NCBI GenBank assembly: GCA_004347695.1
Contig: SLTK01000007.1
Span: 660,823-724,822, forward strand
Source of the DNA: Chloroflexota bacterium
GTDB taxonomy: Bacteria; Chloroflexota; Anaerolineae; Anaerolineales; Anaerolineaceae
Direction: 5' to 3'
DNA: 64,000 bases
Part shown: in pieces, positions 24,224 to 32,997 of the stretch
Layout of the letters: every line of letters starts with the position of its first letter
Numbering within the stretch: the first letter of the stretch is position 1
Program-made: the position numbers and the translations under genes
The notes under the pieces: model-generated
What the model was told of the DNA's origin: nothing
Databases searched by the model: none
What the model saw: only the letters and a program-made list of their open reading frames with translations

Positions 24224-25723
24224 ATGCCCAAAGCTATACTTTCCGTGCACGACAAGACCGGTCTGATCGAGTTTGCCCGCGGCCTGGCCGCGCTGGGCTG
24301 GGAACTGCTCGCCTCGGGCGGTACGGCCCGCCTGCTGCGTGAAAACGACCTGCCGGTGACCGACGTGACCGACTACACCGGCTCGCCTGAAGTGCTCGGC
24401 GGGCGCGTCAAGACGCTGCACCCGGCCGTGCATGCCGGACTGCTGGCCCGTCCAACCGCCGCTGACGCCGCCGACCTGGCGGCCAACGGCTGGGACTATA
24501 TCGACCTGGCAGCCGTCAACCTGTACCCCTTCGAAGCCACCATTGCCCGGCCGGAAGCGACTATGGCCGACGCGGTAGAGAACATCGATATCGGCGGCGT
24601 CACCCTCATTCGCGCCGCAGCCAAGAATCACGAGCGCGTCACCCTGTTGTGCGACCCCGCCGACTACCCGGCCGTGCTGGCTGCGCTGCAAAGCGGCGGT
24701 ATTTCTATCGAACAGCGGCACGCACTGGCCGTGAAGGGTTTCCAGCATACCGCCCACTATGATGCCGCCATCGCAGGTTATCTTTCGAACGGCGCATACG
24801 AAGCGCTGGAGCTCTACCCGGTACAGACGCTGCGCTACGGTGAAAACCCGCACCAGTCCGCTATGTTGTTGGCCTATCACCCCAATGAGGGTCCGCTGGG
24901 AGGGCGGGTACTGCAGGGCAAGGAACTTTCCTATAACAATTTACTCGACCTGGATGCCGCCTGGCGCGCCGCGGTCAGCTACGAGCGCCCCAGCATCGCC
25001 GTCGTCAAGCACCTCTCGCCGTGCGGCATCGCCTCGGCGGATGAGCTGCAGCAGGCCTATCAGGCCGCGCTGGCCAGCGACCCGGTTTCGGCCTTTGGCG
25101 GGGTCATTGCCGCCAACCGCGCCATTGATGAAGCCGCTGCCGCCGCCATTGCCGAACTATTCGTCGAGTGCATCATTGCGCCGGGATTCGCTACCCCTGC
25201 GCTGGAGATCTTTGCCAAAAAGAAGAACCTGCGCCTGGTGGAAATGCCTGACCTGATGGTGGAACCGGCCTTCGAGCTGCGTTCGATCACCCGCGGTGTG
25301 CTGCGCCAGGCGGTCGATTATGGCGACCCGGCTGCCGCCGAATGGCAGACAGCCACCCGCCGCGCGCCTACGCCTGAGGAGTTGAAGGCGCTGCGCTTCG
25401 CCTGGAAAGCCTGCCAGTATGTCAAGTCCAATGCCATCGTTTTTGCGGTGGGTGAAGCCACGGTTGGCATTGGCGGCGGGCAGCCCAACCGCGTTGATTG
25501 CGTGCGCATCGCCGCCCAGCGCGCCGGAGAACGCTCACACGGCGCGGTGATGGCCTCGGATGCCTTCTTTCCCTTCCCCGATTCGGTCGCGGAAGCGGCC
25601 AAAGCCGGCATCACTGCCATCGTCCAACCCGGCGGCTCGGTGCGCGATGCCGAATCCATCGCGGCCGCCGACCAGGCGGGCATGGCGATGGTATTCACCG
25701 GCGTGCGGCATTTCAGACATTAG
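24224..25723 (+). CDS. purH: AICAR transformylase / IMP cyclohydrolase
   Basis: 499 residues, starting six bases after purN. The N-terminal cyclohydrolase (MGS-like) domain has DKTGLIEFARGL, ASGGTARLL and GGRVKTLHPAVHAG. The transformylase domain has LRYGENPHQSAM, VKHLSPCGIASA, SDPVSAFGGVIA and GIGGGQPNRVDCV. It completes the pathway to IMP. It is the last gene of the operon; a hairpin follows at 25899. Confidence 0.94.
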   Translation: MPKAILSVHDKTGLIEFARGLAALGWELLASGGTARLLRENDLPVTDVTDYTGSPEVLGGRVKTLHPAVHAGLLARPTAADAADLAANGWDYIDLAAVNLYPFEATIARPEATMADAVENIDIGGVTLIRAAAKNHERVTLLCDPADYPAVLAALQSGGISIEQRHALAVKGFQHTAHYDAAIAGYLSNGAYEALELYPVQTLRYGENPHQSAMLLAYHPNEGPLGGRVLQGKELSYNNLLDLDAAWRAAVSYERPSIAVVKHLSPCGIASADELQQAYQAALASDPVSAFGGVIAANRAIDEAAAAAIAELFVECIIAPGFATPALEIFAKKKNLRLVEMPDLMVEPAFELRSITRGVLRQAVDYGDPAAAEWQTATRRAPTPEELKALRFAWKACQYVKSNAIVFAVGEATVGIGGGQPNRVDCVRIAAQRAGERSHGAVMASDAFFPFPDSVAEAAKAGITAIVQPGGSVRDAESIAAADQAGMAMVFTGVRHFRH

Positions 25724-25898
25724 GGATTTGTGAAGGTCGCGCCCGGGCCGCGGCGAAGTCGAGCATACGGGCAGACTCAATTCTTTGTGCAGCACCCACT
25801 TTCGCTGTAACTTCAGGCCAGCGGTGAGAGTGCTATTTCCAATCACGATGTGAGTGGGTCTGCCTGCAAGAGGCGTTGAAGTGTTGTTAATGGATTGT

Positions 25899-25930
25899 AA
25901 AGCGCGCTTTCCAATGATGGAGGGCGCTTT
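25899..25930 (+). terminator. Hairpin downstream of purH
   Basis: AAAGCGC (25899-25905) pairs with GCGCTTT (25924-25930), with additional TCC/GGA pairs inside, then TGTGTTGTG. It is a probable end of the purine transcript about 180 bases after the stop. Confidence 0.55.
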
Positions 25931-26001
25931 TGTGTTGTGCAGATTGGGGAGAGTATTATAATAATAAAAATGGGGGGACCCGTTCGTGTTGAGATAATTC
26001 C

Positions 26002-26031
26002 AAATTACTAGTAATTTATCTGGGTTATACT
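26002..26031 (+). promoter_or_regulatory. Palindromic operator candidate and -10 box of the TIR gene
   Basis: AAATTACTAGTAATTT (26002-26017) is a perfect 16-bp palindrome. A -10-like TATACT follows at 26026-26031. The palindrome covers the position expected for -35, so a repressor bound there could block transcription of the TIR gene, whose ATG is 89 bases downstream. Confidence 0.5.
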
Positions 26032-26119
26032 TTTATTTGTTGATGAGAAAAGAAACAATTACGATAAATAAGAAACCGGATAACTAGAATTTTACTGTAC
26101 CATGTCATAAGGAGGAAAA

Positions 26120-27223
26120 ATGCCTGAAGCAACGGAAATATCGAATGCGCCAAAGACTGGTGAATCGCCTTTGATATTTATCAGTCATGATAGCAGAGAC
26201 GCCGAATTAGCTGAAGCGTTCAGCAAGCTCCTCAAGAGTGTAAGCGCTGGAATGTTAAAGTCTTTTCGATCCTCAGACAAAAAGGGAACGGAAGGCATTG
26301 AATTCGGTGATGAATGGTACAAGACATTAATGGCGAAGCTTGAAACTGCTTCGGATGTTGTTTGCCTTCTGACAGAGCGTAGCCTTGATCGGCCGTGGAT
26401 ACTATATGAAGCAGGAGTAGCTAAAGGAAAATTGGGGACACCTGTTCATGGAATCGCATTGGGGGTCCCCTTAAGCAGAGTAAGCGCTGGACCTTTTTAT
26501 CAATTCCAGAACAGTGATGACAGCGAGGACTCTCTTTCGAAGCTAGTCGTCCAGTTATGTCATAGAGTTCATGAGCTTGATCCCGACAAAGATGTTGTAA
26601 AGACACAAGTTCATTCATTCATTACTAGTGTTCAAGAAGCACAAAAGGCTATTAGTAACCCGAAGAAAGTCGAGAAGCCTGAAGCAGCAGACGAAGGGGC
26701 TGTCGCAAAAATACTAGAGGAAGTAAAACTCGTCGTTCGTGAGCTTACTTTGAGAATGGATAGGGGTACTGAAGTGGTTCCAGACCGCTATAGACCACGA
26801 CATCGTCAGTTAAACCCGAGGATAATTCCCGAAATGGTGAATATGATTTCAAGACGCCCATATGATCCGATAGGAATTTTGATTATTGTTAGCCTGGTTC
26901 GCGAAGATTTTCCCTGGCTGTATGAGATTGGTTGTGAAGCTTACCGAGCCGCAATGTCCGGCAACACTAAGGAATCGCAGGAATTACTTTTGGCATTTCG
27001 TATGGCTGCAGATTACACTTTCCGTAGTCCGTTATTAAAGGAGATAGGAATACAGAGCAAAGGAGCTTATATGATGTACAGAGAACTTGCCATAGAAATT
27101 GAACAATACATACAACAATTAGAGGACTCCCCAAGAAAGAGAGAACGATTTGAAGAATTGAGAGACCTGAAAAGATCAACCACTGGGAGTGTACTACCCT
27201 CGAGTTCGACCAACAAGGTGTGA
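26120..27223 (+). CDS. TIR-domain protein (putative defence NADase)
   Basis: 367 residues, with AAGGAGG before the ATG. Residues ~17-150 form a TIR_2-like domain: LIFISHDSRDAELAEAF, then SDVVCLLTERSLDRPWILYEAG with Glu97 in the position of the catalytic Glu of NAD-cleaving TIR proteins. The rest (~180-367) is mostly helical, with RPYDPIGILIIVSLVREDFPW, and matches nothing I recognise; it may be the sensing or oligomerising part. Codon use is A+T-rich, unlike the purine operon. A HEPN gene follows 34 bases later. NADase activity and a role in phage defence are inferred. Confidence 0.78.
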   Translation: MPEATEISNAPKTGESPLIFISHDSRDAELAEAFSKLLKSVSAGMLKSFRSSDKKGTEGIEFGDEWYKTLMAKLETASDVVCLLTERSLDRPWILYEAGVAKGKLGTPVHGIALGVPLSRVSAGPFYQFQNSDDSEDSLSKLVVQLCHRVHELDPDKDVVKTQVHSFITSVQEAQKAISNPKKVEKPEAADEGAVAKILEEVKLVVRELTLRMDRGTEVVPDRYRPRHRQLNPRIIPEMVNMISRRPYDPIGILIIVSLVREDFPWLYEIGCEAYRAAMSGNTKESQELLLAFRMAADYTFRSPLLKEIGIQSKGAYMMYRELAIEIEQYIQQLEDSPRKRERFEELRDLKRSTTGSVLPSSSTNKV

Positions 27224-27257
27224 CGGTTAACTTGCTAGTTTAATTAAATTTTGCTAT

Positions 27258-28022
27258 ATGGGAAAACATATGGGAAATATTCCACTTTCAAAACAAGTTT
27301 ACAGTCTTCATTTGGCCTTTGTTAGGAAAATAAATGATGTCCATATCTTTGTACAACAGGCTATTCCCCTTCTGAATGAAGCGCGTGATAAATACGAAGC
27401 ATCAAAGCATGAGAAAGATCGAAGATATTATGTTCCAACAATTGGGCGAACAAAGTTTGCACGTCGAACAGACCAGGAGCTTAAGAATATTTATGAGCGG
27501 TTTATTGAAAATGAGCTATATGAAAATTTTATCGTGACAGCAGTATCACTATTTGAATCGTTGCTGTTTGATGTATTAAGACTCGTAATATATTCTTATC
27601 CTCAGAAATTAACCTTAAATGTTCAAGGAATACAAGTAGATCGTACGGTTCCAATTGAAGTTTTGCTTCAATCAAATACTTTAGAGAGCGCCTTAGAGGA
27701 AGTAATAAGAAAAAGGATAAATTCTATTTCGTATGCTATGCCCAAAGCATATTTAGAGTACCTCAATAATGTGGCTGGAATTACAATTTCTGATCCAGTG
27801 TTTCCAGATTATATTGAAATTAAAGCTACTCGTGATGTCATTATTCATAATGCAAGAATCATAAATGAAATTTATATACAAAAAGCTGGGGATAAGTCTC
27901 GAGGAAAAATAAACGAAAAACTCATAATGGATTTGGATTATTTTAACCATTGTATTGCCACTTTAAAGCGAGTGTCTGGAATCATTCAACGTGACATAAA
28001 ACAAAATTTCCCGGAAAAATGA
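27258..28022 (+). CDS. HEPN-domain protein (putative ribonuclease)
   Basis: 254 residues, A+T-rich. The C-terminal region contains TRDVIIHNARIINEIY, with R192-x4-H197, the motif of HEPN ribonucleases, most like the RiboL-PSP/MAE_28990 type. The N-terminal two thirds is helical (LYENFIVTAVSLFESLLFDVLR is a typical HEPN helix). ATG 27258 lacks a clear ribosome site; ATG 27270 is an alternative. It lies 34 bases after the TIR gene on the same strand, so co-transcription is likely. Toxic RNase activity is inferred, not shown. Confidence 0.7.
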   Translation: MGKHMGNIPLSKQVYSLHLAFVRKINDVHIFVQQAIPLLNEARDKYEASKHEKDRRYYVPTIGRTKFARRTDQELKNIYERFIENELYENFIVTAVSLFESLLFDVLRLVIYSYPQKLTLNVQGIQVDRTVPIEVLLQSNTLESALEEVIRKRINSISYAMPKAYLEYLNNVAGITISDPVFPDYIEIKATRDVIIHNARIINEIYIQKAGDKSRGKINEKLIMDLDYFNHCIATLKRVSGIIQRDIKQNFPEK

Positions 28023-28394
28023 AGGGATTATTGAGCAACTTGGAGAGGCAATCCGAGAAAGGATCACACCGCCTCCTTGTCAATGGCAACTATATTTGTG
28101 TCGGATCATTTTCATTATGTTATATTGATTGACTCTTCGGAAACCAAATTGTATGCGAAGGAACAGGTTTAGACCGTTGAAAAGGGTACTGAGTGTTACT
28201 TTAGCGCACCGAACATGAATAGTAGAGCACTTTTTCGCGAAGCACACTTTGCACAAAAAGAGGGTAACTATTTAATAACATGGCATAATTGCAGCGTATC
28301 AAAGGTCCAAATCTAATAAATAATTTATGTTGCTACGAGTGCGCAATGAAGATATCTGAATGCACGCTAGCAGCGACAGCTTGCATTATCACTG
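28023..28394. other. A+T-rich gene-free spacer inside the defence insert
   Basis: 372 bases without a credible reading frame. The only recognisable item is the box TGGCATAATTGCAGCG at 28281-28296. Confidence 0.6.
28281..28296 (+). promoter_or_regulatory. Extended -10 promoter-like box TGGCATAATTGCAGCG
   Basis: One base different from the boxes at 1440 and 12965. It lies 117 bases before the Abi_C-like gene start at 28398. Unlike the neighbouring A+T-rich genes, this box matches chromosomal ones, suggesting the gene downstream uses a host-type promoter. Confidence 0.45.
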
Positions 28395-28397
28395 GTG

Positions 28398-29166
28398 ATG
28401 AAAAGCTTTCCCAGTATCGAACTGGTCCACAGAGTGTTCGGCTATTCAACGAATACGGCCAATGACATATACTGGCAGGGGTTTCCATCACGCTGGAAGT
28501 ATGTGGAAAACAAGTTGCATACCCTCAATGAAACTCAAGCACTTGATAGTGTGATTTGCCAGGTGCTTGACCCGCGCGAGTTCTTGGATACGGATTATAA
28601 AGTTCAGGATGCTTACGACTACGTGAACAAACGACTTCATTATGACGGGTTTGAGGTCGTGATCGACAGCGGCTTAGCAAAGATTCATGACCTGAAGGGT
28701 ATGTTGGTTGTATTTAAAAATCCGTTTGAAGGTTCGGATGACGAAGGCCATCTGTTTATTGACGAACAGATCAAGAAGGCAGAGGAAAAGTACAAGAAGG
28801 GAATATGATGGAGCTATCACGAATGCTCGTTCCTTGTTGGAGGCGGTCTTTGCAGAGATCGCGCGGCAATTAGGGGAAAACCCTCCTTCATATGATGGCA
28901 ATCTGCCGAAGTTGTACAAGAGAGTTCAAAAACTTTTGACCCTTGATCCAAGTTGGCCAGATATTGAAGGACCACTGAAGCAGGTGTTAACCGGTATGGT
29001 GAGCATTGTCACTGGTCTTTCTGGCCTGAGCAACCAAATGGGAGATCGACATGTGTGGACATATAAACCATCGGTGCACCATACAGCTTTGGTCGTCAAC
29101 ACAGCTAAAACAATGGCAAATTTTTTGTTCGAGACATACCAGTATCAGAAAGAAAAAGCTAGCTAA
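28398..29166 (+). pseudogene. Abi_C-type abortive-infection protein, frameshifted
   Basis: Two frames abut. The first (ATG 28398, or GTG 28395, to TGA 28806) ends KAEEKYKKGI. The second continues from GAA 28801 as EYDGAITNARSLLEAVF and ends YQYQKEKAS at 29166. Removing one G from AAGAAGGGAATATG (28794-28807) restores a ~256-residue protein. The C-terminal half matches the Abi_C domain (ITNARSLLEAV, LYKRVQKLLTLDP, HHTALVVNTAKTMANFLFET). The usual R-N-x-x-G-D-x-H-G reads S-N-Q-M-G-D-R-H-V. It may be a pseudogene, a sequencing error in the G-run or a +1 frameshift. Confidence 0.72.
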
Positions 29167-29693
29167 TTTGTCAATCGACCTAATTAGGGCTATTATGACC
29201 CTCGGAGGTTAAGTGCATTGTAGATGATAACTTTGACCAACGCGCATGATCCGAGCTACATATACGGGTAGGCGCATCCCTTTGCGCAGCCCTCCCCAGC
29301 AGGTATCCGTCCCACCGGGCAGCAAGAACATGCCTTGTTAAGCATTTGCAAGGCGCTTTCTGAGATAACAAGAGTTTTTTGGTTGCGCCCCCACCGAAAT
29401 TTAATATAATTATTGCATTGCGCACGTTGAAAGAGCACGCTCTGCGGCGGTTATTTCCTTAAAACTAAAATTTGCGCTTGATCAGGCCCACGCCCGCCTG
29501 ATCATCCAATCCAATAGAATGGAGCCATGCGATTCGTCGTGACAAACCGTTTACCGGCAAGGATACGCCCACGGATCACCGCCCACCCGGCGCTCTGCGC
29601 TCCAACAACTTTTCTACCTTATTCGATCAGCGATCAGCCAAATTCAACCCCGGCTGGTCGCTCTTAATTTCCAAACCAAAAGAGGAGACCAAC
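29167..29693. other. Gene-free spacer after the defence insert
   Basis: 527 bases. Base composition returns to G+C-rich. TGATCAGGC/GCCTGATCA (29479-29504) forms a 9-bp hairpin without a T-run. Open frames on the minus strand (29180-29438) look like random translation. No tRNA or transposase remnant is visible. Confidence 0.5.
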
Positions 29694-31919
29694 ATGTTTA
29701 TGTTCAATCGTTCCAAATGGGGCAGGGCGCTGGCGATCGCGCTTGTCTTGGTTATGCTCACCACCAATGTGGCTCAGGCAGGCAGACCCGTCGCCATTGT
29801 CACGCCGGTCAGCGGCGCAACGGTCAGCGGGTCAGTAGTTGTGACCGGAACCGGGAGCGGTGCCGCGACCCGGGTAGCCATCGACGGAGGAGCGTGGCAG
29901 GCCACCAGCGGCGGCAAGAACTGGTCGTATACCTGGGACACCACCCTCTTTAGCGACGGCCCGCACACCGTGTCCGCTCAATACACCGACGGGACAGGCA
30001 CGACCAGCGTAAACGTGACGGTTGCCAACAGCGCCGGTCCGCGCGCGCCGGTCAGCGGGGAAGTTCGGATCAACGAGTTCGTCGCAGCAAACGGCACAGT
30101 GCAAATTAGTGAATGGGTCGAGCTGTACAACACCACAGCCGAAACATTGACCATTGGTTCCATGTGGATCGACGATATTAACGCCGGGGGCGGCGCGCCC
30201 CAGCAAATCCCTGCCGGCACGACCCTCGCAGCCGGCGGTTATTATGTCATGACCCTCAGCTCCTATCTGAACAACACCGGGGACGATGTGCGCTTCCTGG
30301 CTCAGGACGGCACCACGGTATACGATGCCTACACCTATACCTCGGCCACGACCGATATGAGCTGGTGCCGCAAACCGGATGGCGGAAGCTGGAGCGCCAC
30401 AGAATGCAGCCCAACCCAGGGCAGCACCAATACACCGCCCCTGCCCGCCGGCACCTGGACGCCCGGTACGCTTGAAATCCACGTCCTGAACGTTGGCCAG
30501 GGCGAGTCGCAGCTTATCATCGGCCCGACCGGTAAAACCCTGCTGATCGGCATCTCGGAAGAAAACTGGAACACCAACCAGGGCGCAACCTGGGTTGCCA
30601 GCGAGATTCGCCGCATTACCGGCAGCAGCCATCTGGATTATGTGATGGCGTCTCACTGGCACCTGGACCACATGGGTTACGCCGGTTACGGCGGCATCTG
30701 GTCGCTGCTCGAACAACAGGGCATCACCGCGGATGTATTGATCGACCGGGATGGCGGCACCTGGGTGGACTCGAACAGCGACGGCATCTGCGACCCCGAC
30801 CTGGAAGTCGTATGGCACAATGCCGGGACAGTATCCGGCACGGCCCGTAACTGGACCTGCTGGGCAACCGATCCGCGAACCATCGGCGGACAGATTCGTC
30901 AGCTTGCTCAAATCAACTCCACCACGCAAATCGATCTCGGCCTGGCAAGCGGCGTGACCGTCAAGGTGGTGCAGGTGGACGCTCAGGGCGTGATGCAGGT
31001 GGATGGGGTCACCCCCGTTGCCGGTAACCATACTCTGGACACGCTGCCTACCTCTGAAAACGATTACTCGATCACCCTGTGGCTCAACTGGGGCAAATTC
31101 GACTTTGTGACCGGCGGCGATACGGACGGCGAATACGCCACCAGTTCGTTTGGTTATTCTTATAACGATGAAGAAACCGATGTTGCCGCGCGTATCGGCC
31201 AGGAGGTCGAGGTGATTGCGGTCAATCACCACGGTTCCTCGCATTCGACCAACGCAACATATGTCGGCACGCTCAACCCGGATGCGGCCATCATCAGCGC
31301 GGGCAGCACCAACACCTACGGCCATCCCGATCAGACCGTGCTCGACCGGCTGTATAACAACGGCACCATGCGTTATCTGACGCAAATGGGCGACCCAACC
31401 CGCAATTACTATGATTCGGTCATCGCCAATGGGAATGTGATGGTACAGGTCACCGACGGCGTCAACTACACGGTTCATGGAACCCCATATGTGGCGACCG
31501 ACCCGGTTGTGACTCCACCCGCCCCGCGCGCACCGGTGGTCGGTGAAGTGCTGCTGAACGAGTTCCTGCCCGCGCCGCAAACCCTGTTCACCACCGAATG
31601 GGTCGAGCTGTATAACCCAACCGCGGACCGCCTGGACATCAGCGGCATGTGGATCGATGACCTGGCGGGAGCCGGCGGCGCGCCCAAACAAATCCCGGCG
31701 GCCACCATCCTCGAACCTGGCAGCTATTACTTCATGGAAATGGCCAGCTACCTGAACAATACCGGCGACGATGTGCGCCTGCTGGGTACGGACGGCGCCC
31801 TGGTTTACGACGCCTACACCTACACCAGCACCAGTTATGACCTTTCATACTGCCGCCTGCCGAACGGCGGAACCTGGGCGGCCAACTGTACGGCCACAAA
31901 GGGTACAGCCAATCCGTAA
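29694..31919 (+). CDS. Secreted lamin-tail / ComEC-like metallo-hydrolase / lamin-tail protein
   Basis: 741 residues, with GAGGAG before the ATG. A signal peptide ends at NVAQAG (~30). Residues ~31-110 form an Ig-like beta domain. Lamin-tail domain 1 spans ~115-245 (INEFVAANG, ISEWVELYN, YLNNTGDDVRFL). A ComEC/Rec2-type metallo-beta-lactamase domain follows (~258-600) with VLNVGQGES, the metal motif SHWHLDHMG (~320) and VNHHGSSHS (~512). Lamin-tail domain 2 (~615-741) closely resembles the first. No membrane anchor, so it is exported or cell-surface bound. ComEC-type domains degrade DNA strands during uptake; an extracellular nuclease role is inference. Confidence 0.82.
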   Translation: MFMFNRSKWGRALAIALVLVMLTTNVAQAGRPVAIVTPVSGATVSGSVVVTGTGSGAATRVAIDGGAWQATSGGKNWSYTWDTTLFSDGPHTVSAQYTDGTGTTSVNVTVANSAGPRAPVSGEVRINEFVAANGTVQISEWVELYNTTAETLTIGSMWIDDINAGGGAPQQIPAGTTLAAGGYYVMTLSSYLNNTGDDVRFLAQDGTTVYDAYTYTSATTDMSWCRKPDGGSWSATECSPTQGSTNTPPLPAGTWTPGTLEIHVLNVGQGESQLIIGPTGKTLLIGISEENWNTNQGATWVASEIRRITGSSHLDYVMASHWHLDHMGYAGYGGIWSLLEQQGITADVLIDRDGGTWVDSNSDGICDPDLEVVWHNAGTVSGTARNWTCWATDPRTIGGQIRQLAQINSTTQIDLGLASGVTVKVVQVDAQGVMQVDGVTPVAGNHTLDTLPTSENDYSITLWLNWGKFDFVTGGDTDGEYATSSFGYSYNDEETDVAARIGQEVEVIAVNHHGSSHSTNATYVGTLNPDAAIISAGSTNTYGHPDQTVLDRLYNNGTMRYLTQMGDPTRNYYDSVIANGNVMVQVTDGVNYTVHGTPYVATDPVVTPPAPRAPVVGEVLLNEFLPAPQTLFTTEWVELYNPTADRLDISGMWIDDLAGAGGAPKQIPAATILEPGSYYFMEMASYLNNTGDDVRLLGTDGALVYDAYTYTSTSYDLSYCRLPNGGTWAANCTATKGTANP

Positions 31920-31983
31920 AAGATGGATTCGTTAGGAGGAGGTTGTCTGATTCGGATAGTTGAGTTGTGATTGTTACCCGCTC

Positions 31984-32050
31984 TGGGGGGTCGACCCATG
32001 TGTCGACCCCTACGGGTTGTAAGGGCAGGCCTGTGTGTCTGCCCTGGTAT
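31984..32050. repeat. Dispersed palindromic repeat (GGGGTCGACCCATGTGTCGACC type)
   Basis: GGGGTCGACCCATGTGTCGACCCC followed by AAGGGCAGGCCTGTGTGTCTGCCCT. Both palindromes recur in the tandem repeat at 1217-1380. Non-coding; it could act as a bidirectional stop at the end of the secreted-protein gene. Confidence 0.7.
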
Positions 32051-32096
32051 TGAGACGACCTCCTTCTTTTTTGAATAGTGCCAATTTGGGCTAAAG

Positions 32097-32166
32097 AGTT
32101 GGGTTTCGGGGCCATTCAATGGGCTTTTTAACCAGGTTCCTTAGCCTCTCAACCCAACCTACGCAT
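32097..32166. repeat. Dispersed repeat ending CTCAACCCAACCTACG
   Basis: GTTGGGTTTCGG ... CTCAACCCAACCTACGC forms a loose inverted repeat just ahead of the gene at 32182. A related block, GTTGGATTTCGG ... CTCAATCCAACCTACGG, is tandemly duplicated at 45502-45700. Confidence 0.55.
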
Positions 32167-32181
32167 TTCAGCAGGAAAAAT

Positions 32182-32856
32182 ATGCCTTTATTCTCACCCC
32201 TCATTCAGGCTTTCAGCGACCATCCGCTTGGACTGTGCGGGCAGCACGATCCTGCCAAAGCTGCAGAAAGTGTCTCCGTCCTCGAACAGCGGCTGAATAT
32301 TTTGACCTTCGGCGTCGTGGCAGACACCAGGCACCTCAACGCGGAACGCTGGTCCGCGCTGGCCGCCCTGCACGACCACTGGCTGTTCGACCCCGCGCAG
32401 GCGGCTTACAAATCCTCGCAAGAGATACTGGCAGCCTTGCAGCAGCAGCGCATTGCGGCGCCGCAGTACATTGCCCGCGTCTGGTGGCAGATTTGCCGCG
32501 GCGTCCAGGGACGCTTCAAAGGCGCGTGGCGCGACCTGCTCAAAGCCAATGACGACAACGCCCGGACTTTGCAGCGTTATTTGGAGCAATCCCAGACCAC
32601 CTTTCCCGTGCTGTCCGGGCCGGTTATCTCAGCGCGCTGGCTGGATCTGGTTCACCGCATCGGCGGCGTTGCCCTGCAGGGCTGGGATGCGCTGACCGTA
32701 ACCCTGCCGCCGGAGCAGATCAAAACAGCCCGCAAGTTTGGCATCACCGCGGTAGCGGTTCACCCGCTGGTCTCCAGCGCGCTGGAAGCCTGGCCAACCG
32801 CGTGCCGCAGTCTGCCTGCCGGTTCATGCGGCCTGGCCGGCTGCCCCAACAGATAA
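32182..32856 (+). CDS. Hypothetical soluble protein
   Basis: 224 residues from ATG 32182, with AGGAA upstream; an in-frame ATG at 32119 lies in repeat DNA and has no ribosome site. Rich in Ala, Leu, Trp and Gln, mostly helical, with no signal peptide. Blocks such as ARVWWQICRGVQGRFKGAW and ISARWLDLVHRIGG look structured but match no family I recall. Two Cys and a Cys-Gly-rich tail (CRSLPAGSCGLAGCP) could bind metal; this is speculative. Confidence 0.6.
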   Translation: MPLFSPLIQAFSDHPLGLCGQHDPAKAAESVSVLEQRLNILTFGVVADTRHLNAERWSALAALHDHWLFDPAQAAYKSSQEILAALQQQRIAAPQYIARVWWQICRGVQGRFKGAWRDLLKANDDNARTLQRYLEQSQTTFPVLSGPVISARWLDLVHRIGGVALQGWDALTVTLPPEQIKTARKFGITAVAVHPLVSSALEAWPTACRSLPAGSCGLAGCPNR

Positions 32857-32924
32857 CCCCATACCGAACGGATGGGGAAACCCCGCGTATGACGCCGGGT
32901 TGAAGCGCGCTTTTGGCGCGAATA

Positions 32925-32933
32925 TGGCATAAT
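32925..32933 (+). promoter_or_regulatory. Extended -10 promoter candidate TGGCATAAT
   Basis: TG-G-CATAAT lies 65 bases before the hydrolase start at 32998. It shares the first nine bases of the box at 28281 but diverges after CATAAT. Confidence 0.4.
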
Positions 32934-32997
32934 CGATGTGTTTCAAAATCATGATTAATGGTTGGTCAGGCATGACCGATAATGAGAGGAGAATTTA

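Larger units (their letters stand above)
25724..26119. other. Spacer marking the switch to A+T-rich DNA
   Basis: The first ~170 bases are G+C-rich and gene-free. From about 25,960 the sequence turns visibly A+T-rich and stays so through the TIR and HEPN genes. It contains a terminator-like hairpin (25899-25930) and a palindrome/promoter (26002-26031). No tRNA, direct-repeat attachment site or transposase is visible at this edge. Confidence 0.6.

Noticed and set aside
29180..29438. Minus-strand frames and a possible RNA gene after the defence insert
   Set aside because: No ribosome site, no protein pattern, and no tRNA-like T-loop or acceptor pairing found.
29832..31691. 619-codon open frame on the minus strand
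   Set aside because: It is exactly antisense to the secreted lamin-tail/metallo-hydrolase gene, has no ribosome site, and encodes no recognisable domain; G+C-rich coding DNA often leaves such frames open.
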